Source of the DNA: Flavobacteriales bacterium UBA952
GTDB taxonomy: Bacteria > Bacteroidota > Bacteroidia > Flavobacteriales_D > Crocinitomicaceae
Length of the DNA: 64,000 nucleotides
Direction: 5' to 3'
Assembly: GCA_905182495.1 (NCBI GenBank)
Contig: CAJJBU010000017.1
Coordinates: 1 to 64,000 of the forward strand
Each line of letters opens with the position of its first letter. Positions within the stretch are counted from its first letter, which is position 1. The position numbers and the translations under genes were made by a program. This document shows positions 19,574-28,282 of this stretch, in pieces. A model generated the notes under the pieces. The model was given only the letters and a program-made list of their open reading frames with translations. It was not told where the DNA came from and did no database searches.

Positions 19574-21523
19574 ATGTCAAAATTTAAGCCCGGAAATTTT
19601 CTTGACCAAATTGATATCCCGAAGGATTTACGGGACAAGTTTTCGAAGGAGGATTTGCCTCAAGTTTCTGCGGAGTTAAGGCAATTTATTATCGATGTCA
19701 TATCCGAGATAGGGAACAGTCATTTTGGCGCTAGTCTCGGGGTTATAGAACTTACAGTGGCCTTACATTATGTTTTTAATACTCCAGAAGACATTATTGT
19801 TTGGGATGTTGGTCATCAAGCCTATGGTCACAAAATATTAACAGGCCGACGCAAACAATTTCATACAAATCGAAGTAAAGGAGGGATTTCGGGTTTTCCT
19901 AAGCGATCGGAAAGTGTTTATGATACTTTTGGCGTAGGTCATTCTTCCACCTCCGTTTCTGCCGTCTTAGGCATGGCAGTTGCAAATAATTATAAAGGAG
20001 ACAAAAACATACAGCACGTTGCTATTATTGGAGACGGGGCCATGACAGCAGGAATGGCTTTTGAAGGGATTAATCATGCTGGCTTAGAAAAAGAGGCTAA
20101 TCTCATCGTTATATTGAATGATAATGGTGTGTCGATAGACCCCAGAGTGGGCGCTTTGATTGAGGACTCAACGGTTATTACTACTAGGCCCTATCAAAAG
20201 GTAAAGGATGGAATATGGAAGCTCTTTGGAAGCGTTCCTAAAATCGGTTCAGATGCACAGCGTATTGTCGCAAAAGTATCAAAGATGCTCAAGGGAGCGA
20301 GCGTGAAGCAAGGCAATTTATTTGAGTCTTTAAATTTTAAATATTATGGCCCCGTTGATGGCCATGATGTCATTCGATTAACGAAAATATTAGAAGATTT
20401 GAAAGATATTCCTGGCCCGAAAATACTGCATTGTATTACGAGGAAGGGTGCCGGATTCAAATATTCTGAGGAAGGAAACCCTGCAAAGTGGCATGCCCCG
20501 GGGGTCTTTAATAAAGAAACCGGAGAGATTGTTAAAATTGTACCAGCTTCGCCAGAACCTCCGAAATATCAAGATGTTTTTGGGCATACCATTGTTGAAT
20601 TGGCCGAATTAAACCCCAAAATAATGGGGGTTACACCTGCAATGCCGTCGGGATGTTCTTTAAACATAATGATGAGCGCAATGCCTGACCGGGCATTTGA
20701 TGTGGGAATAGCCGAGCAACATGCGGTTACGTTTAGTGCCGGTTTATCTGTCGAGGGGATGCTTCCTTTTTGTAATATATATTCGACATTTATGCAGCGG
20801 GCTTATGATCAGGTCTTGCATGATGTGGCACTGCAAAACCTTAATGTCGTTTTCTGCCTTGATCGCGCTGGTGTAGTGGGGGCGGATGGAGCAACGCATC
20901 ATGGCGCTTACGATTTGGCTTATATGCGGTGTATACCCAATATGACGATTACTGCACCAATGAATGAGGAGGAGTTAAGAAACCTTATGTATACAGGTCA
21001 ATTACCAAATAAAGGTCCTTTTACGATTCGGTATCCTAGAGGGAAAGGTGTGATGACGGATTGGAAAACTCCTATGAAGGAAATCCCTATTGGTAAAGGC
21101 AGAAAAGTAAATAATGGGGATGACATGGCCATACTGACTATCGGTCATCCAGGTAATTTTGCACAAGAAGCCATTAAAGAATTAAAAGAGATGGGTGCTT
21201 CTGTAGCCCATTATGATATGCGTTTCGTGAAACCCATTGATGAGACGATTTTACACGAGGTTTTCTCAAAATTCGACAAAGTAATTACTGTAGAAGATGG
21301 TTGTTTAATGGGTGGTTTCGGTTCGGCTGTTATCGAATTTATGGTGGATCAAAAATACAAAGCGGATATTACACGATTGGGAATCCCGGATGAATATATT
21401 CAGCAAGGAACCCAAAAAGAGCTTTGGGACGAATGTGGATTTGATAAAAAAGCAATTGTTAAAAAAGTTAAAGATACGCTAGGCCTGGGTTTTATTGATG
21501 AGGGTGAAGCGGTCAACTCTTAA
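19574..21523 (+). CDS. dxs: 1-deoxy-D-xylulose-5-phosphate synthase
   Basis: The enzyme condenses pyruvate and glyceraldehyde 3-phosphate to DXP, the first step of the MEP isoprenoid pathway, which also supplies the farnesyl chain for heme O. The 649-residue protein has the thiamine diphosphate motif from IIGDGAMTAGMAFEGINHAG to ILNDN (about 150-185), the early GVIELTVALHYVF with DVGHQAYGHKILTGR, and the transketolase pyrimidine domain with AEQHAVTFSAGLSVEG and the catalytic-site DRAGVVGADGATHHG. The C-terminal transketolase domain is complete. An upstream TAACTTTA at 19553 is one base off the -7 consensus. Confidence 0.97.
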   Translation: MSKFKPGNFLDQIDIPKDLRDKFSKEDLPQVSAELRQFIIDVISEIGNSHFGASLGVIELTVALHYVFNTPEDIIVWDVGHQAYGHKILTGRRKQFHTNRSKGGISGFPKRSESVYDTFGVGHSSTSVSAVLGMAVANNYKGDKNIQHVAIIGDGAMTAGMAFEGINHAGLEKEANLIVILNDNGVSIDPRVGALIEDSTVITTRPYQKVKDGIWKLFGSVPKIGSDAQRIVAKVSKMLKGASVKQGNLFESLNFKYYGPVDGHDVIRLTKILEDLKDIPGPKILHCITRKGAGFKYSEEGNPAKWHAPGVFNKETGEIVKIVPASPEPPKYQDVFGHTIVELAELNPKIMGVTPAMPSGCSLNIMMSAMPDRAFDVGIAEQHAVTFSAGLSVEGMLPFCNIYSTFMQRAYDQVLHDVALQNLNVVFCLDRAGVVGADGATHHGAYDLAYMRCIPNMTITAPMNEEELRNLMYTGQLPNKGPFTIRYPRGKGVMTDWKTPMKEIPIGKGRKVNNGDDMAILTIGHPGNFAQEAIKELKEMGASVAHYDMRFVKPIDETILHEVFSKFDKVITVEDGCLMGGFGSAVIEFMVDQKYKADITRLGIPDEYIQQGTQKELWDECGFDKKAIVKKVKDTLGLGFIDEGEAVNS

Positions 21524-21637
21524 GCCCATACGAGATGCTTAAAAACACATCATTTTTAGTTAATTGAACCGTTAATCCCCTCCTCCAAACTTGTTATAAT
21601 AGCAAACCAAACCTCAAACACTGAATTATTAACTTCT

Positions 21638-23380
21638 TTAGATTCGGCTCTGATAGGTATGAAGTTCATGGTATCTTCCTTTGGCTGCTAACAATTGATC
21701 ATGTGTTCCTTGCTCAGCAATCTTTCCCTTTTCAATCACTAAAATCTGATCTGCTTGGCGAATGGTACTCAGTCGATGGGCAATAACGAATGTCGTACGA
21801 TTCTTCATTAATTCGTTCAAACTTTTCTGAATGTAAGATTCGCTTTCGGTATCTAAATTGGATGTCGCCTCATCTAGAATAATAATCTTCGGATTGGCTA
21901 AAATAGCCCGCGAAATAGAAATTCGTTGTCGTTGTCCACCTGATAACTTCACTCCTCTTTCACCTATAATAGTATCCAAGCCATCTTCAAAACGGTCTGT
22001 GAACTCATCTACATATGCCCCTTTTACTGCCTGTTGGAGCTCCACATCCGTTGCGTCGGGTCTCGGGAATAGAATGTTCTCTCGAATCGTTCCTTCAAAG
22101 AGAAAATCATCCTGAAGTACGACGGCAAGATTCTGTCTAAAGCTGCTCAAATTCACAGTAGCCATATCAATTGAATCGATGGTTACTTTGCCTGATTCAG
22201 GATTTAAAAAGGTTGCGACCAAGCCAGCGATTGTAGACTTTCCAGAACCTGATGATCCAACCAATGCTGTCACGCTTCCGGGTTTCGCCTCAAAGGAAAT
22301 GTTATGCAATACTTCTTTACTCTCCTCATAGCTGAAAGAAACGTCATGGAATTCAATATCTCCTTTAACCTCTTTTAAAAATTCATGTCGAACCTCTGGA
22401 TCATCTTCCTCTTTCATGCTCATCAATTCCTGAGTTCGATCCAAACCTGCCATGGCTTCTGTCAGCTGACTTCCAATATTCCCCATTTGAACAATTGGCG
22501 CAATCATGAACCCAAGTAATAGCGTAAAAGAAAGGAATTCACCCATAGACAATGTCCCCCCCATCATGAAGTAGCCCCCGATCCCCATAATTCCAGTCGA
22601 AGCAAGTCCAATTAAAAAGATGGAAGAGCTTCCAATAAGCGCGGTTGCTGTTAAACTCTTTTTTACGTTTTGATACAGTCGATCTACACCTTTCTCAAAG
22701 TTGGCGTTTTCTTGTTTCTCAGCATTAAAGGCCTTGATCACTCTAACACCACCCAAAGTTTCTGTTAAGTTTCCCTGAACCTCAGCATTGATTTTACCGC
22801 GTTCTCTAAATATAGGTCGCACATACCCAAAAGCCTTAAGCATCACCACAGCAAAAATTAGTATTGGAACTAGGACCGAAATGGTCATAATAGGGCTGAT
22901 TTGTAACAGAAGAATGATAGAAGCAATAGAAGTTAACGCCCCCCCAATTAATTGCACAAACCCTGTTCCGACAAGATTACGAACACCCTCAACATCTGTC
23001 ATTACCCGGGAAACTAATGCCCCTGATTTATGATTATCGAAGAAGCCAATAGGCAGCTTCATTAGCTTGCTTTGCACCTGTACTCTCATTTGGGAAATCA
23101 TATGCTGTGCCTGAACACTAAGTAACCTTGCAAGACTGAAAGAGGTCATAGAACGAATTAAAATTGAAGCCGCTACAACAGTTAAAAGAACCCAAAGACC
23201 ATCCATGTCTTTATTAGGAACGATATCATCAAACAAAAATCGACTTGCATACGGCGCCACCATTCCAGATGCGCTTTGGATTAAAATCAGAATCAATCCA
23301 ATTCCTAGCATCCCTTTACGAGGCCAAATATATTCTTTGAATGCCCACTTAAAGGTTACTTTTTGTTTGTTTTTGTTCAT
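21638..23380 (-). CDS. ABC exporter, fused permease and ATPase (MsbA/LmrA-like)
   Basis: A 580-residue half-transporter with six transmembrane helices (about 20-310) and a C-terminal nucleotide-binding domain. The ATPase motifs are all present: Walker A VGSSGSGKST, signature LSGGQRQRIS, Walker B IIILDEATSNLD and switch His IAHRLSTI. MsbA-type homodimers flip lipid A or other amphipathic molecules; the exact substrate cannot be read from sequence. It is a single-gene unit converging on dxs, with a promoter box 25 bases upstream of its ATG. Confidence 0.93.
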   Translation of the reverse strand: MNKNKQKVTFKWAFKEYIWPRKGMLGIGLILILIQSASGMVAPYASRFLFDDIVPNKDMDGLWVLLTVVAASILIRSMTSFSLARLLSVQAQHMISQMRVQVQSKLMKLPIGFFDNHKSGALVSRVMTDVEGVRNLVGTGFVQLIGGALTSIASIILLLQISPIMTISVLVPILIFAVVMLKAFGYVRPIFRERGKINAEVQGNLTETLGGVRVIKAFNAEKQENANFEKGVDRLYQNVKKSLTATALIGSSSIFLIGLASTGIMGIGGYFMMGGTLSMGEFLSFTLLLGFMIAPIVQMGNIGSQLTEAMAGLDRTQELMSMKEEDDPEVRHEFLKEVKGDIEFHDVSFSYEESKEVLHNISFEAKPGSVTALVGSSGSGKSTIAGLVATFLNPESGKVTIDSIDMATVNLSSFRQNLAVVLQDDFLFEGTIRENILFPRPDATDVELQQAVKGAYVDEFTDRFEDGLDTIIGERGVKLSGGQRQRISISRAILANPKIIILDEATSNLDTESESYIQKSLNELMKNRTTFVIAHRLSTIRQADQILVIEKGKIAEQGTHDQLLAAKGRYHELHTYQSRI

Positions 23381-23405
23381 GCCATTGATTAGACCAATAT
23401 CAAGC

Positions 23406-23413
23406 CAAAATTA
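23406..23413 (-). promoter_or_regulatory. TAnnTTTG -7 box for the ABC exporter, with TTG 23 bases upstream
   Basis: The minus strand reads TAATTTTG, and a TTG lies 23 bases further upstream (23437-23439), at the long end of the spacing reported for flavobacterial -33/-7 promoters. This is the only box in the window where I find both elements. Confidence 0.5.
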
Positions 23414-23549
23414 ATTCTATGCCATTTCGACAGATGCAACGCGTAAAGATTCTGCTTTGACAGTGGGTGCATAACTTCATTAACTATTCAATATTGTGGA
23501 TAGTATTATTTGATAACGTTGGGGCTACAGGTAAGAATGTTGGTCTTTT

Positions 23550-23557
23550 TAAATTTG
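23550..23557 (+). promoter_or_regulatory. possible TAnnTTTG -7 box for the sugar transporter
   Basis: TAAATTTG on the plus strand matches the -7 consensus, but it lies 147 bases before the transporter ATG. If used, the leader would include the nine-codon frame at 23664-23693. Confidence 0.3.
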
Positions 23558-23704
23558 TTTATATCGCTTTGATGCGGTATAAAACCAATGTCATTGAAAA
23601 GCTATTATTACGGTCAAAACTGTCATGGGTTTAAAATTCTTAATCGTATCAAAAGGTTGTGTAATGGAAAAAGTTATTAATTTGGGTCTCTAAAAAAAAC
23701 TCAA

Positions 23705-25351
23705 ATGCAAGCGAAAACAAATCAAAGTGCCTTATTTACACTAACCACTGTATTCTTCTTCTGGGGATTCATTGCTGCCGGGAATTCGGTATTTCTTGGA
23801 TTTTGCAAGGAATACTTCAGTTTAGATCAATTTCAAAGCCAGCTGATAGAATTTGCATTTTATGGTGCCTATTTTATAGGAGCGTTGATGTTATTTATCT
23901 TCTCAAGCATCGCTAGAACTGATATCATGAATAAGTGGGGCCTAAGAAATGGAATTGTTTACGGCTTAATTCTATCTGCTTTTGGTGCTGGAGCCATGAT
24001 CATGGCGGTCACAGGAGCCGAACCTGGAGATTCTTCTGCTTTCGGTTTTGTTTTGGGATCCCTGTTTATAGTCGGGCTTGGGTTTTCTTTACAGCAAACC
24101 GCGGCAAATCCATTCGCGTTATTACTTGGCGAGCCTGAAACGGGTTCACATCGATTAAATCTTGCCGGCGGCGTAAACTCTTTAGGAACAACCATAGGGC
24201 CAATTATTGTCACATTAATCTTATTTGGAACAGCTGCAAAAGCAGACATTAGTATAAAAGAAGAAATAGCAGTAGGGAACTTGACGCTAGCTAAAGTCCA
24301 ATATCTTTATATGGCCGTTGGAGGCTTATTCCTAGCAGCAGCAGCTTTGTTTTTCTTCTCTAAAAAATTACCAGATGGAAAAGCGGATTCAGAATTTCAT
24401 GGCGCAAAAAAGGCCATGACATCGCTGTTGACTATAACAGGGCTTTTGGTGGTGATCTTCTTTTTCGTGTTCAGACAATACCTTGGGTTGGGAGAAGGCG
24501 AAAAACTGAGTGCAGCATCTGAAATGTCAATTTTATGGTTGTCGCTAGGTGGCCTGCTTGTTGTCGTTGGCGGTTTACTTTTAAGTAACATGATGGCAAA
24601 AAAATCCAAAGAAGGCTGGGGGGCAATGCAATACCCTCAGTTAGTTTTAGGGATGTTGGCGATATTCACCTACGTTGGTGTTGAGGTTTCAATTCAAAGT
24701 AATCTGGGAGCGCTTTTAAAACTACCCGAATTTGGAAGTATGACAGATGGCCAAATCGCGCCATATATTTCAATGTATTGGGGCGGACTAATGATCGGTA
24801 GATGGACAGGAGCAATAGCGGTATTTAATCCTTCCAATGGAATGAAGAAAATACTTATGGTACTTGTTCCCTACATCGCTTTTGGCGTGGTTCTAAGTCT
24901 CAATTTTATTTCTGGATTTGAGGTCAAACATCTTTTTGTTTTTGCAGTTTGTGTTGCGGTTCAAATCGTAGGATTCTTTATAGGCAAGGACAGACCATCT
25001 CCAACTTTAAAAATCTTTGGTCTATTAGGCGTTTTAGCGATGATTATTGGATTAATGACGACAGGGGGAATAGCTATTTTCGCCTTCCTGAGTGGAGGGT
25101 TATTCTGCTCTATCATGTGGCCATCAATTTTTGCATTGAGTTTAACAGGTTTAGGAAAATTCACTTCTCAGGGATCTGCATTCATGGTCATGATGATTCT
25201 TGGCGGGGCGATTATTCCTCCATTGCAAGGGAAATTAGGCGATATCATAGGGATGCACTCGTCTTACATTGTTTGCGCACTTTGTTTTGCATATCTCGCT
25301 TTTTTCGCGTGGATTGTGAATAAAAAGTATTTGGCTACTGAAAAATCATAG
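23705..25351 (+). CDS. sugar:H+ symporter, FucP/GluP-type MFS transporter
   Basis: The 548-residue protein belongs to the fucose/glucose-galactose branch of the major facilitator superfamily. The N-terminal signature is clear: [18 protein letters not shown] followed by [19 protein letters not shown], then [19 protein letters not shown] and [16 protein letters not shown] in the second half. It is longer than FucP (about 440 residues) because of added hydrophobic segments around residues 235-300. It should bring a monosaccharide, probably glucose or a related hexose, through the inner membrane. The GH3 beta-glucosidase 189 bases downstream fits as the enzyme that releases that sugar in the periplasm. 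Confidence 0.92.
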   Translation: MQAKTNQSALFTLTTVFFFWGFIAAGNSVFLGFCKEYFSLDQFQSQLIEFAFYGAYFIGALMLFIFSSIARTDIMNKWGLRNGIVYGLILSAFGAGAMIMAVTGAEPGDSSAFGFVLGSLFIVGLGFSLQQTAANPFALLLGEPETGSHRLNLAGGVNSLGTTIGPIIVTLILFGTAAKADISIKEEIAVGNLTLAKVQYLYMAVGGLFLAAAALFFFSKKLPDGKADSEFHGAKKAMTSLLTITGLLVVIFFFVFRQYLGLGEGEKLSAASEMSILWLSLGGLLVVVGGLLLSNMMAKKSKEGWGAMQYPQLVLGMLAIFTYVGVEVSIQSNLGALLKLPEFGSMTDGQIAPYISMYWGGLMIGRWTGAIAVFNPSNGMKKILMVLVPYIAFGVVLSLNFISGFEVKHLFVFAVCVAVQIVGFFIGKDRPSPTLKIFGLLGVLAMIIGLMTTGGIAIFAFLSGGLFCSIMWPSIFALSLTGLGKFTSQGSAFMVMMILGGAIIPPLQGKLGDIIGMHSSYIVCALCFAYLAFFAWIVNKKYLATEKS

Positions 25352-25441
25352 GTACATCTGACCACGTAATTTTGGCATAAGGCTTCACGCTTAGAGGAAA
25401 ACAACTTTATTTTTTATAGGTGCCCGATCAGGAGAGAACCA

Positions 25442-25454
25442 AACACTTAGTGTT
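25442..25454. promoter_or_regulatory. 13-base palindrome upstream of the GH3 gene
   Basis: AACACT-T-AGTGTT is a perfect inverted repeat with a one-base centre, about 87 bases before the beta-glucosidase ATG. It could be an operator for a local sugar regulator, though no regulator gene is nearby and no second copy is seen upstream of the transporter. Confidence 0.25.
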
Positions 25455-25540
25455 ATTTTGACATTAACTGCGTTTATTTGCTGGTTTTTGGCCTGAAATC
25501 ATTAAATTAACCCTCTAAATAAGTTTATTAAATACCGTAA

Positions 25541-27844
25541 ATGCATTTATCTAATCTTCTTTTCTTACTGCAAAATAGATTCTTGAAGACCATTTTTCTG
25601 TCATTGATGCCTATAGCTTTATTTGGCCAAACAGATTTTGAAGTCCCTATCGATAATAGAGTTGATGACCTGATCTCTAAAATGACTTTAGAAGAAAAGC
25701 TCGGTCAAATGAATCAGTATAATGGGTTTTGGAACGTTACAGGGCCTACACCAAAGGAAGGAAATGCAAAAGAAAAATATGATCATTTGGCAAAAGGTTG
25801 GGTAGGGTCAATGCTAAACGTGCGTGGAGCAAAAGAAGTCCGAGCTGTTCAAGAGGTTGCTGTCAACGAATCTCGTCTAGGTATTCCACTTATTATAGGA
25901 TTTGATTTAATTCATGGATATAAAACCATAAGTCCGATTCCTTTAGCAGAAACCGCCAGTTGGGACCTAGAAGCGATGAGAATGTCTGCGTCACTAGGGG
26001 CCAAGGAAGCAGCAGCAGCGGGCATCAATTGGACCTTTGCGCCTATGGTAGATGTTACTCGAGATGCACGATGGGGCCGCGTAATGGAGGGGGCAGGCGA
26101 GGACCCTTATTTAGGAAGTCGTGTTGCCGAAGCGCGAGTTCACGGTTTTCAGGGTCTGGATTTAAGTGATCCAAATACAGTAGCAGCTTGTGCAAAGCAT
26201 TTTGCGGCTTATGGTTTTGCTGAAAGTGGTCGAGACTATAATACGGTGGATATAGGAGAAAACACCTTACATAACATTGTGTTACCTCCTTTTAAGGCAG
26301 CAGCAGATGCTGGCGTAAAAACTTTTATGAATTCATTCAATGACCTAAACGGAATTCCGGCAACAGCTGATAGGAATTTGCAAAGAAATATTTTAAAAGG
26401 AGACTGGAATTTTGATGGCTTTATTGTTTCTGATTGGGGATCTTTAAAAGAAATGATTGACCACGGTTATGCTCGAGATAAAAAACACGCTGGTGAATTG
26501 GGTCTTAATGCAGGGTCAGATATGGATATGGAATCTTATATCTATTTGAATGAGATAAAATCACTCTTGAAAGAGGGAAAGGTAAGCATGGAACAGGTTG
26601 ACGATGCGGTTCGTAGAATTTTAAAAGTAAAGTTCGAGTTGGGGTTGTTTGATGATCCTTACAGGTACTGTGATGAAGAGAGAGAAAAACGGGTTACAGG
26701 TTCAAAAGAAATTCAAGAAGGCGCATTGGATATGGCCAAAAAATCAATAGTGCTTTTAAAAAATGAAAACAAGCTTCTACCATTAAAAAAAGAAGGTCAG
26801 AAAATCGCTCTTATTGGCCCTTTGGCGAACGATAAAAACAGCCCTTTGGGTAATTGGCGGATTGCAGCCGAAAATAATTCGGCGGTTTCTGTACTGGAAG
26901 GCTTGGCATCTTATACTGGAAATACGATCTGTCATGCCCAAGGTGTAAAGCTTGTAAATGCAATCCCTGCCTTTCATGAAGAAGTAAAAATAAATACAAC
27001 GGATAAATCTGGATTCAAAGCCGCGAAAAAAGCCGCGAAAAAAGCAGACGTGGTTATTATGGTCCTTGGAGAATATGGTTTTCAGTCTGGAGAGGGGAGA
27101 AGTAGAACTCGGCTAGACCTTCCTGGGTTCCAGCAGGAGCTCCTCGAAGAAATTTATAAAATCAACAAGAATATCGTTTTGGTTTTAATGAATGGAAGAC
27201 CATTGGTTTTGAATTGGGCTGACCAAAACATCCCAGCAATTCTTGAGTCTTGGCATCTTGGAACTCAAAGCGGAAATGCGATTGCACAGGTTCTTTATGG
27301 GGATTATAACCCTAGCGGTAAGTTACCCATGAGTTTTCCAAGAAGTGTTGGTCAAATGCCACTTTATTACAACTACAAGAGTACAGGCCGGCCAGGCGCT
27401 GATGGTGGAGATGCTGGAAGTGTCTTCTGGTCACATTATGGAGATGAAAAGAATTCCCCATTGTATCCATTTGGTTTTGGTTTGAGTTACACTGAATTTG
27501 AGTATTCTGAAATTAAAATGAGCTCGAATTCAATGACAATCGGATCCCAAATTGAAGCTTCAGTTGTTCTCAAAAATACTGGAAAGGTCAAAGGAAAAGA
27601 GGTCGTTCAAATGTATATTCACGATCAATTTGCAAGTGTTACTAGGCCTGTTCGGGAATTAAAAGGGTTTGAACTTGTGGAACTAGGTCCCGGAGAATCT
27701 AAAAAAGTAAGCTTTACAATTGACCCAGAATTGTTAGAATTTTATAGTGCCAATAGAAAATGGGAATCAGAACCAGGCGCATTCACTGTTTATATCGGGA
27801 CAAATTCAGCTACAAAGCGCAAAGCTAATTTTAGTCTTAATTAA
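25541..27844 (+). CDS. bglX: periplasmic beta-glucosidase, glycoside hydrolase family 3 (BglX-like)
   Basis: The enzyme removes terminal non-reducing beta-D-glucose units from oligosaccharides. The 767-residue protein has a signal peptide (ending ALFGQ), the GH3 TIM-barrel domain with EEKLGQMNQYNG and the nucleophile in FIVSDWGSLKEM (D298), the alpha/beta sandwich domain (SIVLLKNENKLLPLKK onward) and a C-terminal fibronectin-III-like domain (about 670-767, EVVQMYIHDQFASVTRPVRE). The general acid/base loop includes LGEYGFQSGEGRSRT. There is no sorting domain, so it should stay periplasmic and work with the upstream MFS transporter. Confidence 0.95.
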   Translation: MHLSNLLFLLQNRFLKTIFLSLMPIALFGQTDFEVPIDNRVDDLISKMTLEEKLGQMNQYNGFWNVTGPTPKEGNAKEKYDHLAKGWVGSMLNVRGAKEVRAVQEVAVNESRLGIPLIIGFDLIHGYKTISPIPLAETASWDLEAMRMSASLGAKEAAAAGINWTFAPMVDVTRDARWGRVMEGAGEDPYLGSRVAEARVHGFQGLDLSDPNTVAACAKHFAAYGFAESGRDYNTVDIGENTLHNIVLPPFKAAADAGVKTFMNSFNDLNGIPATADRNLQRNILKGDWNFDGFIVSDWGSLKEMIDHGYARDKKHAGELGLNAGSDMDMESYIYLNEIKSLLKEGKVSMEQVDDAVRRILKVKFELGLFDDPYRYCDEEREKRVTGSKEIQEGALDMAKKSIVLLKNENKLLPLKKEGQKIALIGPLANDKNSPLGNWRIAAENNSAVSVLEGLASYTGNTICHAQGVKLVNAIPAFHEEVKINTTDKSGFKAAKKAAKKADVVIMVLGEYGFQSGEGRSRTRLDLPGFQQELLEEIYKINKNIVLVLMNGRPLVLNWADQNIPAILESWHLGTQSGNAIAQVLYGDYNPSGKLPMSFPRSVGQMPLYYNYKSTGRPGADGGDAGSVFWSHYGDEKNSPLYPFGFGLSYTEFEYSEIKMSSNSMTIGSQIEASVVLKNTGKVKGKEVVQMYIHDQFASVTRPVRELKGFELVELGPGESKKVSFTIDPELLEFYSANRKWESEPGAFTVYIGTNSATKRKANFSLN

Positions 27845-27878
27845 TTCCTACAGTCATAGATTTATTGCAGACAAGCAT

Positions 27879-27886
27879 TACCTTTG
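27879..27886 (+). promoter_or_regulatory. TAnnTTTG -7 box close to the start of the next gene
   Basis: TACCTTTG is a full match to the -7 consensus and ends 6 bases before ATG 27893, so the mRNA would be leaderless or nearly so if this box is used. Confidence 0.45.
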
Positions 27887-27892
27887 TATGGT

Positions 27893-28246
27893 ATGGACCA
27901 CGATATAGAAATTAGATTTCAGAACCTTAAAAAGCATCTTGAAAAGACATTTGGTGAAGACTTAGACATCCACGCTTTACTTTTTTTGATTGGTGTCAAT
28001 GAGTATGGAAAAGGACACCAAGAGTATTCCAAACAAGAAAAAACAGATTTAATCCATGTTGCGATTTGTACTTTATTAGCGCCTGCAGGTTATTATGATT
28101 ATAAAGGTCGTGATGAAGAGGGTTGGCCGCATTTTGAGCTTGTTCAGAATCTTCCGCCAATTCAGAAAAAAGACCAAGAACACCTTATTAAAGAGGCCAT
28201 GCTTGATTATTTCAAAGAGCACCAATATTTTGAGGAATCAATTTAA
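27893..28246 (+). CDS. conserved small cytoplasmic protein, unknown function
   Basis: The frame is open from a TTG at 27884, but that TTG lies in a promoter box; ATG 27893 gives 117 residues. There is no signal or membrane segment. The protein has an N-terminal charged helix, a hydrophobic helix (IHALLFLIGVNEYG), then LIHVAICTLLAPAGYYDYKG and an acidic C-terminus. The pattern recalls short helical proteins conserved in Flavobacteriales without a known role; I cannot name a Pfam family. It stands between the GH3 gene and the convergent porZ. Confidence 0.7.
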   Translation: MDHDIEIRFQNLKKHLEKTFGEDLDIHALLFLIGVNEYGKGHQEYSKQEKTDLIHVAICTLLAPAGYYDYKGRDEEGWPHFELVQNLPPIQKKDQEHLIKEAMLDYFKEHQYFEESI

Positions 28247-28282
28247 GAAAACCTATTTGTATTAAAGGTCCTAATAGCGTCC

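Larger units (their letters stand above)
23381..23704. other. 324-base intergenic region between divergent ABC exporter and sugar transporter
   Basis: No conserved gene is seen. It holds a TAnnTTTG box for the minus-strand ABC exporter (23406-23413), a second TAAATTTG on the plus strand at 23550-23557 that could serve the transporter, and a nine-codon ATG frame at 23664-23693 with AAAAGG eight bases upstream of it, ending 11 bases before the transporter ATG. The long leader could carry regulation, but I see no known riboswitch fold. Confidence 0.4.

Noticed and set aside
21524..21637. Expected terminator between dxs and the convergent ABC exporter
   Set aside because: No stem longer than five bases with a T-run could be placed.
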